This document shows positions 27,156-36,158 of a stretch of DNA of 64,000 nucleotides, piece after piece. The notes beneath the pieces are model-generated. The model was not told where the DNA came from and did no database searches. It saw only the letters and a program-made list of their open reading frames with translations. The stretch is from Kistimonas scapharcae (GTDB lineage: Bacteria > Pseudomonadota > Gammaproteobacteria > Pseudomonadales > Endozoicomonadaceae): NCBI RefSeq assembly GCF_039540975.1, contig NZ_BAABFL010000134.1, positions 1-64,000 on the forward strand, in the 5' to 3' direction. Numbering within the stretch: the stretch's first letter is position 1; each line of letters opens with the position of its first letter. The translations under genes and the position numbers were made by a program.

Positions 27156-27240
27156 TCGACCCTCGTATACTCTTGTAATAGGTGTGTATTGGTGCTTCTT
27201 TGAGTAGCCCGAATGTAAAAAAAAAAATGCGAAAAGGTAG

Positions 27241-27254
27241 ATGATATGGATCAA
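27241..27254 (-). promoter_or_regulatory. FNR/Anr-like box upstream of abgT
   Basis: ATGATATGGATCAA has nine of ten consensus positions (first T replaced by A), centred about 92 bases before the abgT start, a distance compatible with activation. Confidence 0.4.
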
Positions 27255-27336
27255 GAAAGCGTACGATCGTGCGCCTTTTTTACACGAACCGGAATCAATG
27301 TTTCGACAAGGCAGACATCTGCGGTGAACTCACAAC

Positions 27337-27558
27337 ATGCTTGAGAAAGAACAACTGATCAAACTGGCCAACATGCCCATGCCTTTCGGCAAGTACCAGG
27401 GACGTGTGCTGATTGACCTGCCGGAGGAGTACCTGCTCTGGTTTGCTAAAAAAGGATTTCCAAAGGGCGAGCTGGGTCAACTGATGGGTTATGCGCTGGA
27501 ACTTAAGATTGAAGGGCTGGATGCCGTTGTCCGACCACTGACTGTAAACAAGCCATGA
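27337..27558 (+). CDS. DUF3820-family small protein
   Basis: A 73-residue protein matching the DUF3820 family: MPFGKYQGRVLIDLPEEYL (residues 15-33) and FAKKGFPKGELGQLM (36-50) are the usual pattern, resembling the putative quorum-sensing-regulated DUF3820 proteins. A cytoplasmic nucleic-acid-related role has been suggested from similarity of the FGKYKG motif to exonuclease tails; that is memory, not shown here. It ends exactly where the convergent SET-domain gene ends, leaving no terminator space. Confidence 0.8.
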   Translation: MLEKEQLIKLANMPMPFGKYQGRVLIDLPEEYLLWFAKKGFPKGELGQLMGYALELKIEGLDAVVRPLTVNKP

Positions 27559-28908
27559 TCAACGCTTCCTTTTCTTTTCAGTCGGACTCTTTATCCTGAT
27601 CCAGACTTCACTATCACACCCCAAGGAGGTACAGCACTGAAAAGTCCCATCTAAAACAGATGGTTTAGTGCCTCCCGCTCCCTTGCGGAAGAGTCCCTTC
27701 CCGCATTCACCACATATAAAAGCTCTTGGCATTAAACACGATTCAGGAGCATCCAACGAGACAGGATTGCATGAAGATTCAGTACTATCGGTAAAAAAAT
27801 ATAGACCGTAATCAAAAGAAAACGGCTCGTTAGGCTGAACCTCTTCTGTTGTAATAAAAAACGGCATATCAACTACCAGATCAGGTTGATCTTTACTGTG
27901 AACCTTGATCCATTGAATGGCAACATTTGTTTTAGCCCTCGTACCACGGGGGTCATTGATGCGTCCAGCGGCATTCCCTACCCATTTACCCCCAGCATCA
28001 TAGGATGTCACCAGGATTTGATGTCCACCAGAATGAGCACCGCCTTTAAGCTGCTGCCTTTTTCCTGACATGTGCTCAGCATTGTCTTCAAGACCCAGAC
28101 AATAGTTATTTCTCAGCCTGGCGTTAGGCGACTCATTATCATAAAAATCCAATATCCCTGCATAGTGACATAAGACAGTCCCCCTTGGCATAAAGGCTGT
28201 TGCATACCCACCGAACTGTTGTTCAAGCAAAAATGGATGGTTCGCTGGAATTGATGGCGTTTTTTCTACGACCTTCACCCGCACTCGTTGATAAATTGGA
28301 TCATCGGGATTTGCTGTGGATGCAAGATAATGGTCAATCTGTCTAACAATTTTATTGATTTCGTCAGACTGCCTCTTTTGATCCACCTTTTTCATTTTAT
28401 TACCATTACCCCGTAATTCCGGGCTAAGAAAATGCAGACCTATATAAGGGGGAGGCGATTTTTTCCTGATAAACTCACTGCCAGACTTTAATTGTAAGAG
28501 CTTATAATCTGGGTTTCGGGTAAGATTGGCATACTGCTTCCGGCCTTCATCAGAAATGCCCAGCAGTGGCAGCCTCTTATTAAGAACCTGAGAATTCTCT
28601 ACTTCCTGATCGCGACAACCGACATCATTTAGCCTTTTGTAATCCACTCGTGGCACATCAGAGTGCCGTGTTTTTCGTAAACGAATTGACGGGTAATGAT
28701 CCGGTACATTTTCCTTCCGGTCACACTTACGCTTTATCTCCCGAACCAGTGATACCTCGGCCGCAACGCCTTTTCTTTTCAAATGGTGAGGGCTAATACC
28801 CTTCTTTCTGATCAAACGTAAACTGCTTGTTTTTCGCTGCAGATTTTCTTGAGCATTCTGATTTATCGGCCGACGAAGTATCCGTTTCAAAGCACGCGCA
28901 CTATGCAT
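27559..28908 (-). CDS. SET-domain protein with C-terminal nuclear-localisation-like tail, putative nucleomodulin
   Basis: A 449-residue eukaryote-like protein. A strongly basic N-terminus (1-90) precedes a SET lysine-methyltransferase domain at about 230-372: GGYATAFMPRGTVLCHYAG, NNYCLGLED, NAAGRINDPRG in the usual N-H-S-C region, NVAIQWIKV, and FFITTEEVQPNEPFSFDYG with the catalytic-region Tyr. The N-H-S-C box is degenerate. After it come CGEC (399-402), CC (425-426) and Cys431, which could hold a zinc like a post-SET segment. The last five residues are KKRKR, like a nuclear signal. Host histone or protein methylation is inferred; no secretion signal can be identified. Confidence 0.8.
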   Translation of the reverse strand: MHSARALKRILRRPINQNAQENLQRKTSSLRLIRKKGISPHHLKRKGVAAEVSLVREIKRKCDRKENVPDHYPSIRLRKTRHSDVPRVDYKRLNDVGCRDQEVENSQVLNKRLPLLGISDEGRKQYANLTRNPDYKLLQLKSGSEFIRKKSPPPYIGLHFLSPELRGNGNKMKKVDQKRQSDEINKIVRQIDHYLASTANPDDPIYQRVRVKVVEKTPSIPANHPFLLEQQFGGYATAFMPRGTVLCHYAGILDFYDNESPNARLRNNYCLGLEDNAEHMSGKRQQLKGGAHSGGHQILVTSYDAGGKWVGNAAGRINDPRGTRAKTNVAIQWIKVHSKDQPDLVVDMPFFITTEEVQPNEPFSFDYGLYFFTDSTESSCNPVSLDAPESCLMPRAFICGECGKGLFRKGAGGTKPSVLDGTFQCCTSLGCDSEVWIRIKSPTEKKRKR

Positions 28909-29026
28909 CTCTTAACCGTCCATACCTTAATATAGGGATAGACCACCACTCGATGCCTTTGTCTTCATCTCGTTGTATTTTCCCACGGATACTGGGCAGT
29001 ATTGTCAGCCACACTGACAATAGGCA

Positions 29027-30112
29027 TTAATCACGCCGTACTTTCCTGACCCGTCCTATCTGCTGCTCCATCAAACTGGAGAGGTAGAGGTATTCATCCG
29101 TTTCCAGCACGCCGGTGGTAAAGGCGAAGCGTCCCAGTTCATCTTGAAGATTTCTGACAATATTGCCGTTATCGTCAAAGGCGACGACATGCCCGTAACG
29201 CTGTGCTTTTGGCCTCATTGCCGGGGGAAGACGTTGTGCCACCGTGCGCAGAAACGGTTTGTCTGACAGCTTGTCCAATGCAGTGCTTCTGGGTGATGCC
29301 AGCCCGATCCAGTAGCGTCCATTTTGCCCTTTGGACAGGTTATCTGGGAATCCGGGCAGATTATCGATAACGACATCAACCGTGCCAGCCTTATCCCCTT
29401 CCAGCCAGTAGCGAAGCACCCGATAACCACCGGTTTCATTGACCAGTACTGACCGGCCGTCATGACTGACTGCGACGCCGTTAGCAAAGTTCAACCCATT
29501 CACCAGCTCACGGACTTCGCCCGTGGCAGGATCAAACGCGAGCAGGCGCCCATGCCCACCATGCTCCATGAGATCCAGCAGGCTCGCCTCGTAGGTGCCA
29601 CCTGACGCTTCAGCCCCAAACTTGACGGACGATTCGGAAAAATAGAGCGTGCCATCCGGCCCTTCATCGACGGCATTGGCATACACCAGCGGCTGGCCAT
29701 CGACCTGGTCTGCCAGCACGGTTTTCCGTCCCGACGGATCAAATGATAAAAGCCCCCGGTAGGCATCAGCCACCAGCAAATTGTCCTTTGAATCAAAACC
29801 CAGCCCCAAGGGACGCCCGCTGGTTTCCGCCCAACGCTCCACCTTGCCGCCGGGAATAATGCGGAGGATCGTCCCATCTTTCACTCCGGCATAAATCCTG
29901 CCCTGCTGATCCATGGCCAGGTCTTCCGGGCCATCACGCCCTTCCAGCGTGAGCGTTTCCAGTGAAGAGAGTTCGCTGTTCGCCGCGAAGTCACCGGTAT
30001 AGCCGGGATTATCCGGCGCCTGCCAGGCCACCGGTGTCACCGGCACAGGCCAGGCCACCAGATAGAGAGTTACCAGCAGAAGCACACCCGCTACGATCAT
30101 CCACAGTTTCAT
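29027..30112 (-). CDS. SMP-30/strictosidine synthase-like beta-propeller protein
   Basis: A 361-residue six-bladed propeller protein of the SMP-30/gluconolactonase and strictosidine-synthase-like superfamily, members of which are lactonases or arylesterases. One N-terminal membrane anchor (about residues 3-25) precedes blades marked by PEDLAMDQQGRIYAGVKDG, RPLGLGFDSKDNLLVADAYRG, ANAVDEGPDGTLYFSESS, NFANGVAVSHDGRSVLVNETG and PGFPDNLSKGQNGRYWIGL. The bulk should face the periplasm. The ATG at 30112 is preferred over GTG at 30118. Substrate is unknown. Confidence 0.85.
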   Translation of the reverse strand: MKLWMIVAGVLLLVTLYLVAWPVPVTPVAWQAPDNPGYTGDFAANSELSSLETLTLEGRDGPEDLAMDQQGRIYAGVKDGTILRIIPGGKVERWAETSGRPLGLGFDSKDNLLVADAYRGLLSFDPSGRKTVLADQVDGQPLVYANAVDEGPDGTLYFSESSVKFGAEASGGTYEASLLDLMEHGGHGRLLAFDPATGEVRELVNGLNFANGVAVSHDGRSVLVNETGGYRVLRYWLEGDKAGTVDVVIDNLPGFPDNLSKGQNGRYWIGLASPRSTALDKLSDKPFLRTVAQRLPPAMRPKAQRYGHVVAFDDNGNIVRNLQDELGRFAFTTGVLETDEYLYLSSLMEQQIGRVRKVRRD

Positions 30113-30244
30113 CAGCACTCAGCCATTATTGGGTTTCACAGGGTTTATCCTCTAACCCTGCCATCATAGATGAAGCATTGCCATACGGCTTGCAGATCCC
30201 CATACTGATCTGCGGTTTAGCACACGATTGAGACGGCATTCATA

Positions 30245-30895
30245 ATGATGAATAAAAAAACGATTGCCCTGCTACTGTTTGATGATGTCGAGGTCATGGA
30301 CTTCGCCGGTCCCTTCGAAGTTTTTTCCGTCACCAATGAGCTGAACCAGGATCGCCTGCTCACCCTCCACACTGTCGCTGTGACAACCGATCCGGTTATT
30401 GCCAGAAATGGTCTCTCCGTTAACCCGGATATTCAGCTGGATGCCATGCCGCAAGCCGATATCGTTATCATTCCCGGCGGGGATGGAACCCGTGAGGTAC
30501 TGCAACAACCGGCAGTGATGCACTGGATACAGCAAATTAGCGCCAACGCTGAGCATGTACTGTCCGTCTGTTCAGGTGCTTTGCTGCTGGCAGGTGCCGG
30601 GCTGCTCAATGACCTGCCAGCGACAACCCACCACGACGTGTTCGACACACTGGCTGAACTCTCCCCATCTACCCGGCTGATACGTGATCAGCGCTTTGTC
30701 GACAATGGCCAGATAGTGACCTCGGCCGGTATCAGTGCCGGTATTGATATGAGCCTGTATATGGTGGCCAGACTGTATGGGCACGACACCGCACAAAAAA
30801 CGGCCAGATACATGGAATACCCTTACCTTACAAAAGAAGGAAACCCTCAGGGCCAGGGCCGGTTTGACGACAACTCCCCTCTGGCGTTTATGTAA
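30245..30895 (+). CDS. DJ-1/PfpI-family protein
   Basis: A 216-residue class I glutamine-amidotransferase-like protein of the DJ-1/PfpI superfamily, closest in appearance to isonitrile hydratase-like members. FDDVEVMDFAGPFEVFSV (about 12-29), IIPGGDGTREVLQ, the nucleophile elbow VLSVCSGALLLAGAGLL (Cys about residue 107), and TSAGISAGIDMSLYMV are all present. It lacks the AraC DNA-binding domain that follows this domain in regulators. It probably acts in the cytoplasm on a small molecule. It is followed 63 bases later by ldhA on the same strand. Confidence 0.88.
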   Translation: MMNKKTIALLLFDDVEVMDFAGPFEVFSVTNELNQDRLLTLHTVAVTTDPVIARNGLSVNPDIQLDAMPQADIVIIPGGDGTREVLQQPAVMHWIQQISANAEHVLSVCSGALLLAGAGLLNDLPATTHHDVFDTLAELSPSTRLIRDQRFVDNGQIVTSAGISAGIDMSLYMVARLYGHDTAQKTARYMEYPYLTKEGNPQGQGRFDDNSPLAFM

Positions 30896-30958
30896 CCCGC
30901 TTAATGGCAGTGAGCTACTATTACTCCAATATTCCTGATCAGGCAGAGGGTTCTTTCC

Positions 30959-31966
30959 ATGAAGATCGCTGTCTTTGGCACCAAGCCCTATGACCGTGAA
31001 TACCTGAACCGCGCCAATCAGCAGTACGCGTTCCAGCTTGACTATTTCAAGGTCCGTCTGAACGAGGAAACCCGTGAACTGGCGCGGGGGCACGATGCCG
31101 TATGCGTTTTCGTCAACGACATTCTCAACCAGCCGGTACTGGAAACCATGGCGGATGCCGGTGTTCGCCTGATCGCCCTCCGCTGCGCAGGCTTCAACAA
31201 TGTTGACCTGAGTCTTGCCGATAAACTGGGTATCAAAGTGGCACGGGTGCCGGCCTACTCTCCGGAGGCCGTGGCGGAATATACCCTGGCGCTGATCCTG
31301 ACCCTGAACCGAAAAACCCATAAGGCCTGGAACCGCATCCGCGAGGGCAATTTTTCCCTGAATGGCCTGCTGGGTTTCAATATGACCGGTAAGACGGCCG
31401 GCGTCGTTGGATTAGGTCGTATTGGGCTGGCAACCGCCAAGCTGCTACAGGGTTTCGACATGAACGTCATTGCCTATGATCCCTTTCCTGACGAAGTGGC
31501 CATTAAAGCGGCAGGGATAAAGACCGTACCGCTTCACGAGCTATACCACCATGCGGATATCATCACACTGCACTGTCCCCTGACGGACAGCACCTTCCAT
31601 ATGATTGATGCTGAAGCGCTGGAATCCATGAAACCCGGCGCCATGCTGATCAATACCAGCCGCGGCGCTTTGATTGACACTCAAGCAGCCATCCGTTCGT
31701 TGAAAGCAGAGCATCTGGGTTATCTGGGCATCGATGTTTATGAGCAGGAAGGCGACCTGTTTTTCGAAGACCTGTCCGAGCAGATTATTCAGGACGATAT
31801 CATCCAGCGACTGCAGTCGTTCCCCAATGTGCTGATTACCGGCCATCAGGGCTTCTTTACCCGAGAGGCCCTCACCGCCATTGCCGAAACCACGCTGACC
31901 AATATTCATGAATTCGCTGAAACCGGCACCTGCAAAAATCTGCTGACGAAAGCCTACCTCGCCTGA
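30959..31966 (+). CDS. ldhA: Fermentative D-lactate dehydrogenase
   Basis: A 335-residue NAD-dependent D-lactate dehydrogenase reducing pyruvate to D-lactate. MKIAVFGTKPYDREYL, LRCAGFNNVDL (substrate loop), the NAD motif VVGLGRIGLATAKLL (about residues 149-163), catalytic Arg in INTSRGALIDT, Glu in DVYEQEGDLFFED and His in ITGHQGFFTREAL are all present. Length and sequence match enterobacterial LdhA. AGAGGG lies upstream of the ATG. The gene ends inside a hairpin. It fits anaerobic redox balancing. Confidence 0.95.
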   Translation: MKIAVFGTKPYDREYLNRANQQYAFQLDYFKVRLNEETRELARGHDAVCVFVNDILNQPVLETMADAGVRLIALRCAGFNNVDLSLADKLGIKVARVPAYSPEAVAEYTLALILTLNRKTHKAWNRIREGNFSLNGLLGFNMTGKTAGVVGLGRIGLATAKLLQGFDMNVIAYDPFPDEVAIKAAGIKTVPLHELYHHADIITLHCPLTDSTFHMIDAEALESMKPGAMLINTSRGALIDTQAAIRSLKAEHLGYLGIDVYEQEGDLFFEDLSEQIIQDDIIQRLQSFPNVLITGHQGFFTREALTAIAETTLTNIHEFAETGTCKNLLTKAYLA

Positions 31967-31982
31967 AGTCTTGTCTTCAGGC
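31961..31982 (+). terminator. Hairpin overlapping the ldhA stop
   Basis: A perfect 8-bp stem GCCTGAAG/CTTCAGGC (31961-31968 with 31975-31982) includes the ldhA stop codon. No T run follows. Confidence 0.45.
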
Positions 31983-32132
31983 AATATCCCCCTGAATTTA
32001 TTCGTGCCAGGATGCCCCTCTCTGTCGGGAAACTGACTCATATCATTGTTCGCTTAAACCGTTGCGATCACGCTTCGCACAAATCGGAACAACTTCCCAC
32101 AACCCCCTTTACGAACAGTGAGCGATTGAAAC

Positions 32133-33479
32133 ATGTACCTGGTACTGGTCCTGTTGGCCGTGGTCACCTTTGTCGTGCTGGCCACATCACGCTTTAAACT
32201 GCATCCGTTTATCACACTCTTACTGGCGGCGTTTGCCACCGCGTTTCTGGCCGGGCTGCCGCTTGATCAGGTGGCAGCAACCATCAGCGCTGGATTTGGT
32301 GGCATCCTCGGCTCGATCGGTATTGTGATTATTCTGGGTACCCTGATCGGTACCATCCTCGAAAAGACCGGTGCCGCCATTACCATGGCGGATACCATTA
32401 TCCGGTTGCTGGGACAGCGGTTTCCGAATCTCACCATGTCCATCATCGGTTACCTGGTGTCGATTCCGGTGTTCTGTGATTCCGGTTATGTCATCCTGAC
32501 CTCCCTGAAGCGTTCACTGTGCAAGCGTCTGGGCGCTTCGGCCGTTGCCATGAGTGTCGCGCTTGCGACGGGTCTCTACGCCACACACACTTTTGTTCCG
32601 CCGACACCGGGACCGATTGCCGCTGCCGGTAACCTTGGTCTGGCTGAGAACCTCGGCCTGGTCATCGGTCTCGGTCTGGTGGTCGCCGCCTTCACTGCCG
32701 TGGCCGGCTTATTCTGGGCCAACCATGTCTCTGACCAGCTGACCTGCGGTGAAGATGCCGACGACGACCAGGACTACGAGGCACTTCGCGCCCAATACGG
32801 TGAGCTGCCGTCACCGACCAAGGCATTCGCCCCCATCCTGGTGCCCATTCTGTTGATCTGCCTGGGTTCTGTCGCCAACTATCCCAGCCACCCACTGGGC
32901 GAAGGCCTGGCGTTGAAGCTGTTTGCCTTTTTAGGCACACCGCTGAATGCCCTGATGATCGGTCTGGGCCTTGCTATCACCCTGATCCGCGGTGACAAGC
33001 GCATGGAACAGTTCACCGACCTGATTGGCAAAGGCATCCTGGCCTGCGCACCGATCCTGCTGATTACCGGCGCCGGCGGTGCATTTGGCAAAGTGCTCTC
33101 CACCACTGAGATCGGCAGCTATCTCGGGGAAACCCTTTCCAGCCTGGGCATTGGTATTTTCATGCCCTTTATCGTTGCGGCAGCGCTGAAAACCGCGCAG
33201 GGTTCTTCCACTGTCGCACTGGTAACGACCTCTGCACTGGTTGCCCCCATGCTGGGTGACATTGGACTTGCCTCTGAGATGGGACGGGCGCTGACTGTAC
33301 TGGCTATCGGCGCCGGCGCCATGACCGTTTCCCATGCCAACGACAGTTTCTTCTGGGTGGTTTCCCAGTTCAGCAACATGTCCGTGTCCACGGCCTACCG
33401 GGCCCAGACCATGGCAACACTGGTGCAGGGTATCACCGGCATCACGGTGGTTTACCTGATGAGCCTGATACTGCTGTAA
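32133..33479 (+). CDS. GntP-family permease, probably for glycerate or gluconate
   Basis: A 448-residue inner-membrane transporter of the GntP family with about twelve hydrophobic segments. Typical stretches are TSRFKLHPFITLLLAA near the N-terminus, GSIGIVIILGTLIGTILEKTGAA, SIPVFCDSGYVIL, HTFVPPTPGPIAAAGNLG, KTAQGSSTVALVTTSAL and VSHANDSFFWVVSQFSNM, all hallmarks of GntP/GntT. It lies 84 bases before the glycerate kinase gene, so glycerate is the likeliest substrate. Confidence 0.92.
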   Translation: MYLVLVLLAVVTFVVLATSRFKLHPFITLLLAAFATAFLAGLPLDQVAATISAGFGGILGSIGIVIILGTLIGTILEKTGAAITMADTIIRLLGQRFPNLTMSIIGYLVSIPVFCDSGYVILTSLKRSLCKRLGASAVAMSVALATGLYATHTFVPPTPGPIAAAGNLGLAENLGLVIGLGLVVAAFTAVAGLFWANHVSDQLTCGEDADDDQDYEALRAQYGELPSPTKAFAPILVPILLICLGSVANYPSHPLGEGLALKLFAFLGTPLNALMIGLGLAITLIRGDKRMEQFTDLIGKGILACAPILLITGAGGAFGKVLSTTEIGSYLGETLSSLGIGIFMPFIVAAALKTAQGSSTVALVTTSALVAPMLGDIGLASEMGRALTVLAIGAGAMTVSHANDSFFWVVSQFSNMSVSTAYRAQTMATLVQGITGITVVYLMSLILL

Positions 33480-33563
33480 ACTCAGTCGAAACGCGACGAA
33501 TGATGTCAGCCCGATGCTTCATCCATCGGGCCCTCATGAACACACTGAAAACCCTCTGACACC

Positions 33564-34715
33564 ATGAAAATTGTGATAGCGCCTGACTCATTCAAGGAAT
33601 GCCTGACCGCACTCGAAGTGGCCAAGGCCATAGAGGAAGGCATTCTGTCGGTTCTCCCTGATGCCGAATGCATCAAGGTGCCGGTCGCAGACGGCGGGGA
33701 AGGCACCGCCCGTTCTCTGGTGGATGCCACCGGTGGCCAGTTGCTGCAATATTCCGTGACCGGACCATTGGGACAACCGGTCAACGCCGCACTGGGATTG
33801 CTGGGGGATGGTGAAACCGCTGTCATTGAGATGGCCGAAGCTTCGGGCCTCGCGCTGGTGCCACCGGCAAGCCGAAATCCCCTGCATACCACCACCTATG
33901 GAACCGGCGAGTTGATCAGCAAAGCGCTGGACCTCGGGGTTCGACACCTGATCATCGGCATCGGCGGCAGCGCCACCAACGACGGTGGCGCCGGTATGAT
34001 GCAGGCTTTAGGCATCCAGTTTCTGGATGAACACGGCAACCCAATTCCACTGGGCGGTGCAGGGTTACTGTCGCTGCATCGAATAGACACCAGCCGCCTT
34101 GACCCACGTCTTGCAGATGTAACCTGCCAGGTAGCCTGCGATGTGAATAACCCACTGACAGGCCCTAACGGGGCATCCCATATTTTTGGCCCCCAGAAAG
34201 GGGCTGGCCCCGAACAGGTTCTAGAACTCGATCGTGCACTAGTACATTACGAGCAACGACTTCAATCTCAACTGGGGAAAACCATCGGAGAAATACCTGG
34301 CGCTGGTGCTGCAGGAGGCATGGGAGCAGCCCTGCTGGCGTTCCTTGATGCTACTCTTCAGCCGGGCATTGACATTGTTATGGAAGCTGTCGACTTGGCC
34401 AGCCAACTGCAGGGAGCAGACCTGGTCATCACGGGCGAAGGCCGTATTGATGGCCAGACCGCCTGTGGCAAAACACCGGTTGGCGTCGCACGGCATGCCA
34501 AAACAGCGAATCTTCCGGTCATTGCTATCGCCGGTTGCCTAGGTCACGATCACGAACTGGTACATGCTGAAGGTATTGATGCCCTGTTTCCGGCAATAGA
34601 CCACCTTGCAGACATGGAGTCCATCTTGCGGAACGGCTATAAGAACATCCGCCGCACAGCCTGCAATATCGCGAAGCTACTGACCATTTCAGCTGACTGC
34701 CGTAATGGCCTTTAA
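33564..34715 (+). CDS. Glycerate kinase
   Basis: A 383-residue glycerate kinase of the GarK/GlxK family, phosphorylating D-glycerate with ATP to phosphoglycerate. MKIVIAPDSFKECLTALEVA, VADGGEGTARSLVDATGG, EMAEASGLALVP, GIGGSATNDGGAGMMQALG and ITGEGRIDGQTACGKTPVGVA are family signatures in the expected order. Length is normal. Together with the upstream permease it forms a two-gene glycerate-use unit ending at an 18-bp hairpin. Confidence 0.95.
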   Translation: MKIVIAPDSFKECLTALEVAKAIEEGILSVLPDAECIKVPVADGGEGTARSLVDATGGQLLQYSVTGPLGQPVNAALGLLGDGETAVIEMAEASGLALVPPASRNPLHTTTYGTGELISKALDLGVRHLIIGIGGSATNDGGAGMMQALGIQFLDEHGNPIPLGGAGLLSLHRIDTSRLDPRLADVTCQVACDVNNPLTGPNGASHIFGPQKGAGPEQVLELDRALVHYEQRLQSQLGKTIGEIPGAGAAGGMGAALLAFLDATLQPGIDIVMEAVDLASQLQGADLVITGEGRIDGQTACGKTPVGVARHAKTANLPVIAIAGCLGHDHELVHAEGIDALFPAIDHLADMESILRNGYKNIRRTACNIAKLLTISADCRNGL

Positions 34716-34746
34716 CCTTCATTTTCTGACATTCACGCTTTAACCT

Positions 34747-34787
34747 CATTACAGGCAAAAGAGCCTTATGCTCTTTTGCCTGTAATG
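34747..34787 (+). terminator. Long hairpin after glycerate kinase
   Basis: A perfect 18-bp stem (34747-34764 with 34770-34787, loop CTTAT) lies 31 bases past the stop. It lacks a U tract on the plus strand. Confidence 0.65.
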
Positions 34788-34900
34788 GTGCCCCCTTGCA
34801 ATCGGCAGGAACTTTTCACCATAGAGCAACTCCAAGCTAAAAGTCTTCTATTTCAGCGCTGCTGACGGGGAGCAACAAAAAACACGCTGGGTTTCAAGGT

Positions 34901-35468
34901 ATGAAAGAGAGCACACCGTCAATTACTCATCCACCAAGCACCGTGTTTACCAACAACACGCCAACATTGGATAATTGTGCGCTCCACCCGGAAAGCTATT
35001 GGCCAAATGAGGGAGATGTAGCGGCTCTGACACCAGCCCCCCGTATATCGTCGATGTATTAACAGAGGCATCGCTATTTTTGCCGTTATTGGCACCGTTC
35101 ACTGTGCACTCATTGCAGCGCCAGTGATGGGGCTCGGGGGTGGCTTGGCGGCCGTTACAGTACTTGCTTCAGGAATACCGTTTATGGCCCCAGTCTGTGG
35201 GCCAGCAGCAGAAATTCTCGGCATATTTGTGCTGATTGTTTTTTCAGCCGGTGGGCTGGCTGGCGTTGGCTTTACCTTCTTTTATACCCCTTACTGCATG
35301 GCCTGGGTTTACGATTCCGCCATGAACAAACTGGAGTCTGATTATCAATCGTCTGGTTTCATACAAAAAGTATTACAAGCCTATGGAGACAGCGGGCCGG
35401 ATCAACCCTCCTCTCAAGAAGTACTCTTTTCAATACAATGGATGAAACTAAATCACCGGAATGCGTGA
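34901..35468 (+). pseudogene. Putative membrane protein, apparently frameshifted
   Basis: An ATG at 34901 opens a 53-codon frame (Ser/Thr/Pro-rich, stop 35060-35062). A second frame, open from 35031 to 35468, encodes NRGIAIFAVIGTVHCALIAA, GLGGGLAAVTVLASGIPF and two further hydrophobic stretches with a polar tail. One base gained or lost between about 35031 and 35060 would fuse them into one protein of roughly 180 residues. The neighbour at 35737 has a similar layout, with a polar N-terminus, then NRGI and glycine-rich membrane segments. Alternatively the real gene starts at the GTG or ATG near 35124. Confidence 0.45.
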
Positions 35469-35736
35469 CGGAATCATCACAAGCACTGACTATTGCATCA
35501 GACGAGGTACTCCTTGGAAATCAAAGCACAAAGATACATTCGGAAATTTAATAAACCGGATTCTTTATCACTCAATCAAACCACTTCAATGTCCTACCAA
35601 CATCACAATCATTGAATACTATGACCAAAGTAGCATTTAACCCCTTATCCCCACATGTAATACTGATTCCCATTCTTTGGGTGTATCTATCCGGAGGAAT
35701 TAGTACCTTCGTCAAACGAACATTAAGGAACATATT

Positions 35737-36150
35737 ATGTCATGCATCAGCCTACAAGGTACTTCTTCCTGTTGCCACAATCCAGAGACAAATCAAAATA
35801 ATGCCCCCATTAAACGCACGGCTTTTGGACGGGCAATATTTCGTATTACATATCCATTGCGACGGCTGATATCAGATATTGTCATGACCACCAAGGCTTT
35901 TACCTGTTCGATTGCTGATGAAGCATGGCAATCAATAGAAAACAGGGGAATTACAGCGATCATGGTTCCCTGTGTTTTCCTTGCCGGGGTCATGGGTTTT
36001 GGCTTTGGTTTGGCATTCGGCGTTATTGGCGGTGTACTGACGTTCCTGCCCTCTGTTTATTGGGCATTCAAATCAGAAATCGATGAACTTGATACAAGCC
36101 TGGAAACATACCTGATGACCCCCAGGCCCTGGGAAGACATCTATGAATGA
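35737..36150 (+). CDS. Small membrane protein, putative effector-like
   Basis: A 137-residue protein: a polar Cys-containing N-terminus (1-35), a basic stretch with FRITYPLRRLISDIV, the segment SIENRGITAIMVPCVFLAG and a glycine-rich hydrophobic hairpin (GVMGFGFGLAFGVIGGVLTF), then an acidic C-terminus. AAGGA precedes the ATG at good spacing. It resembles the broken gene just upstream, suggesting a local duplication. Function is unknown. It converges on the AraC regulator gene, leaving only 8 bases. Confidence 0.6.
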   Translation: MSCISLQGTSSCCHNPETNQNNAPIKRTAFGRAIFRITYPLRRLISDIVMTTKAFTCSIADEAWQSIENRGITAIMVPCVFLAGVMGFGFGLAFGVIGGVLTFLPSVYWAFKSEIDELDTSLETYLMTPRPWEDIYE

Positions 36151-36158
36151 GCCTTTAT

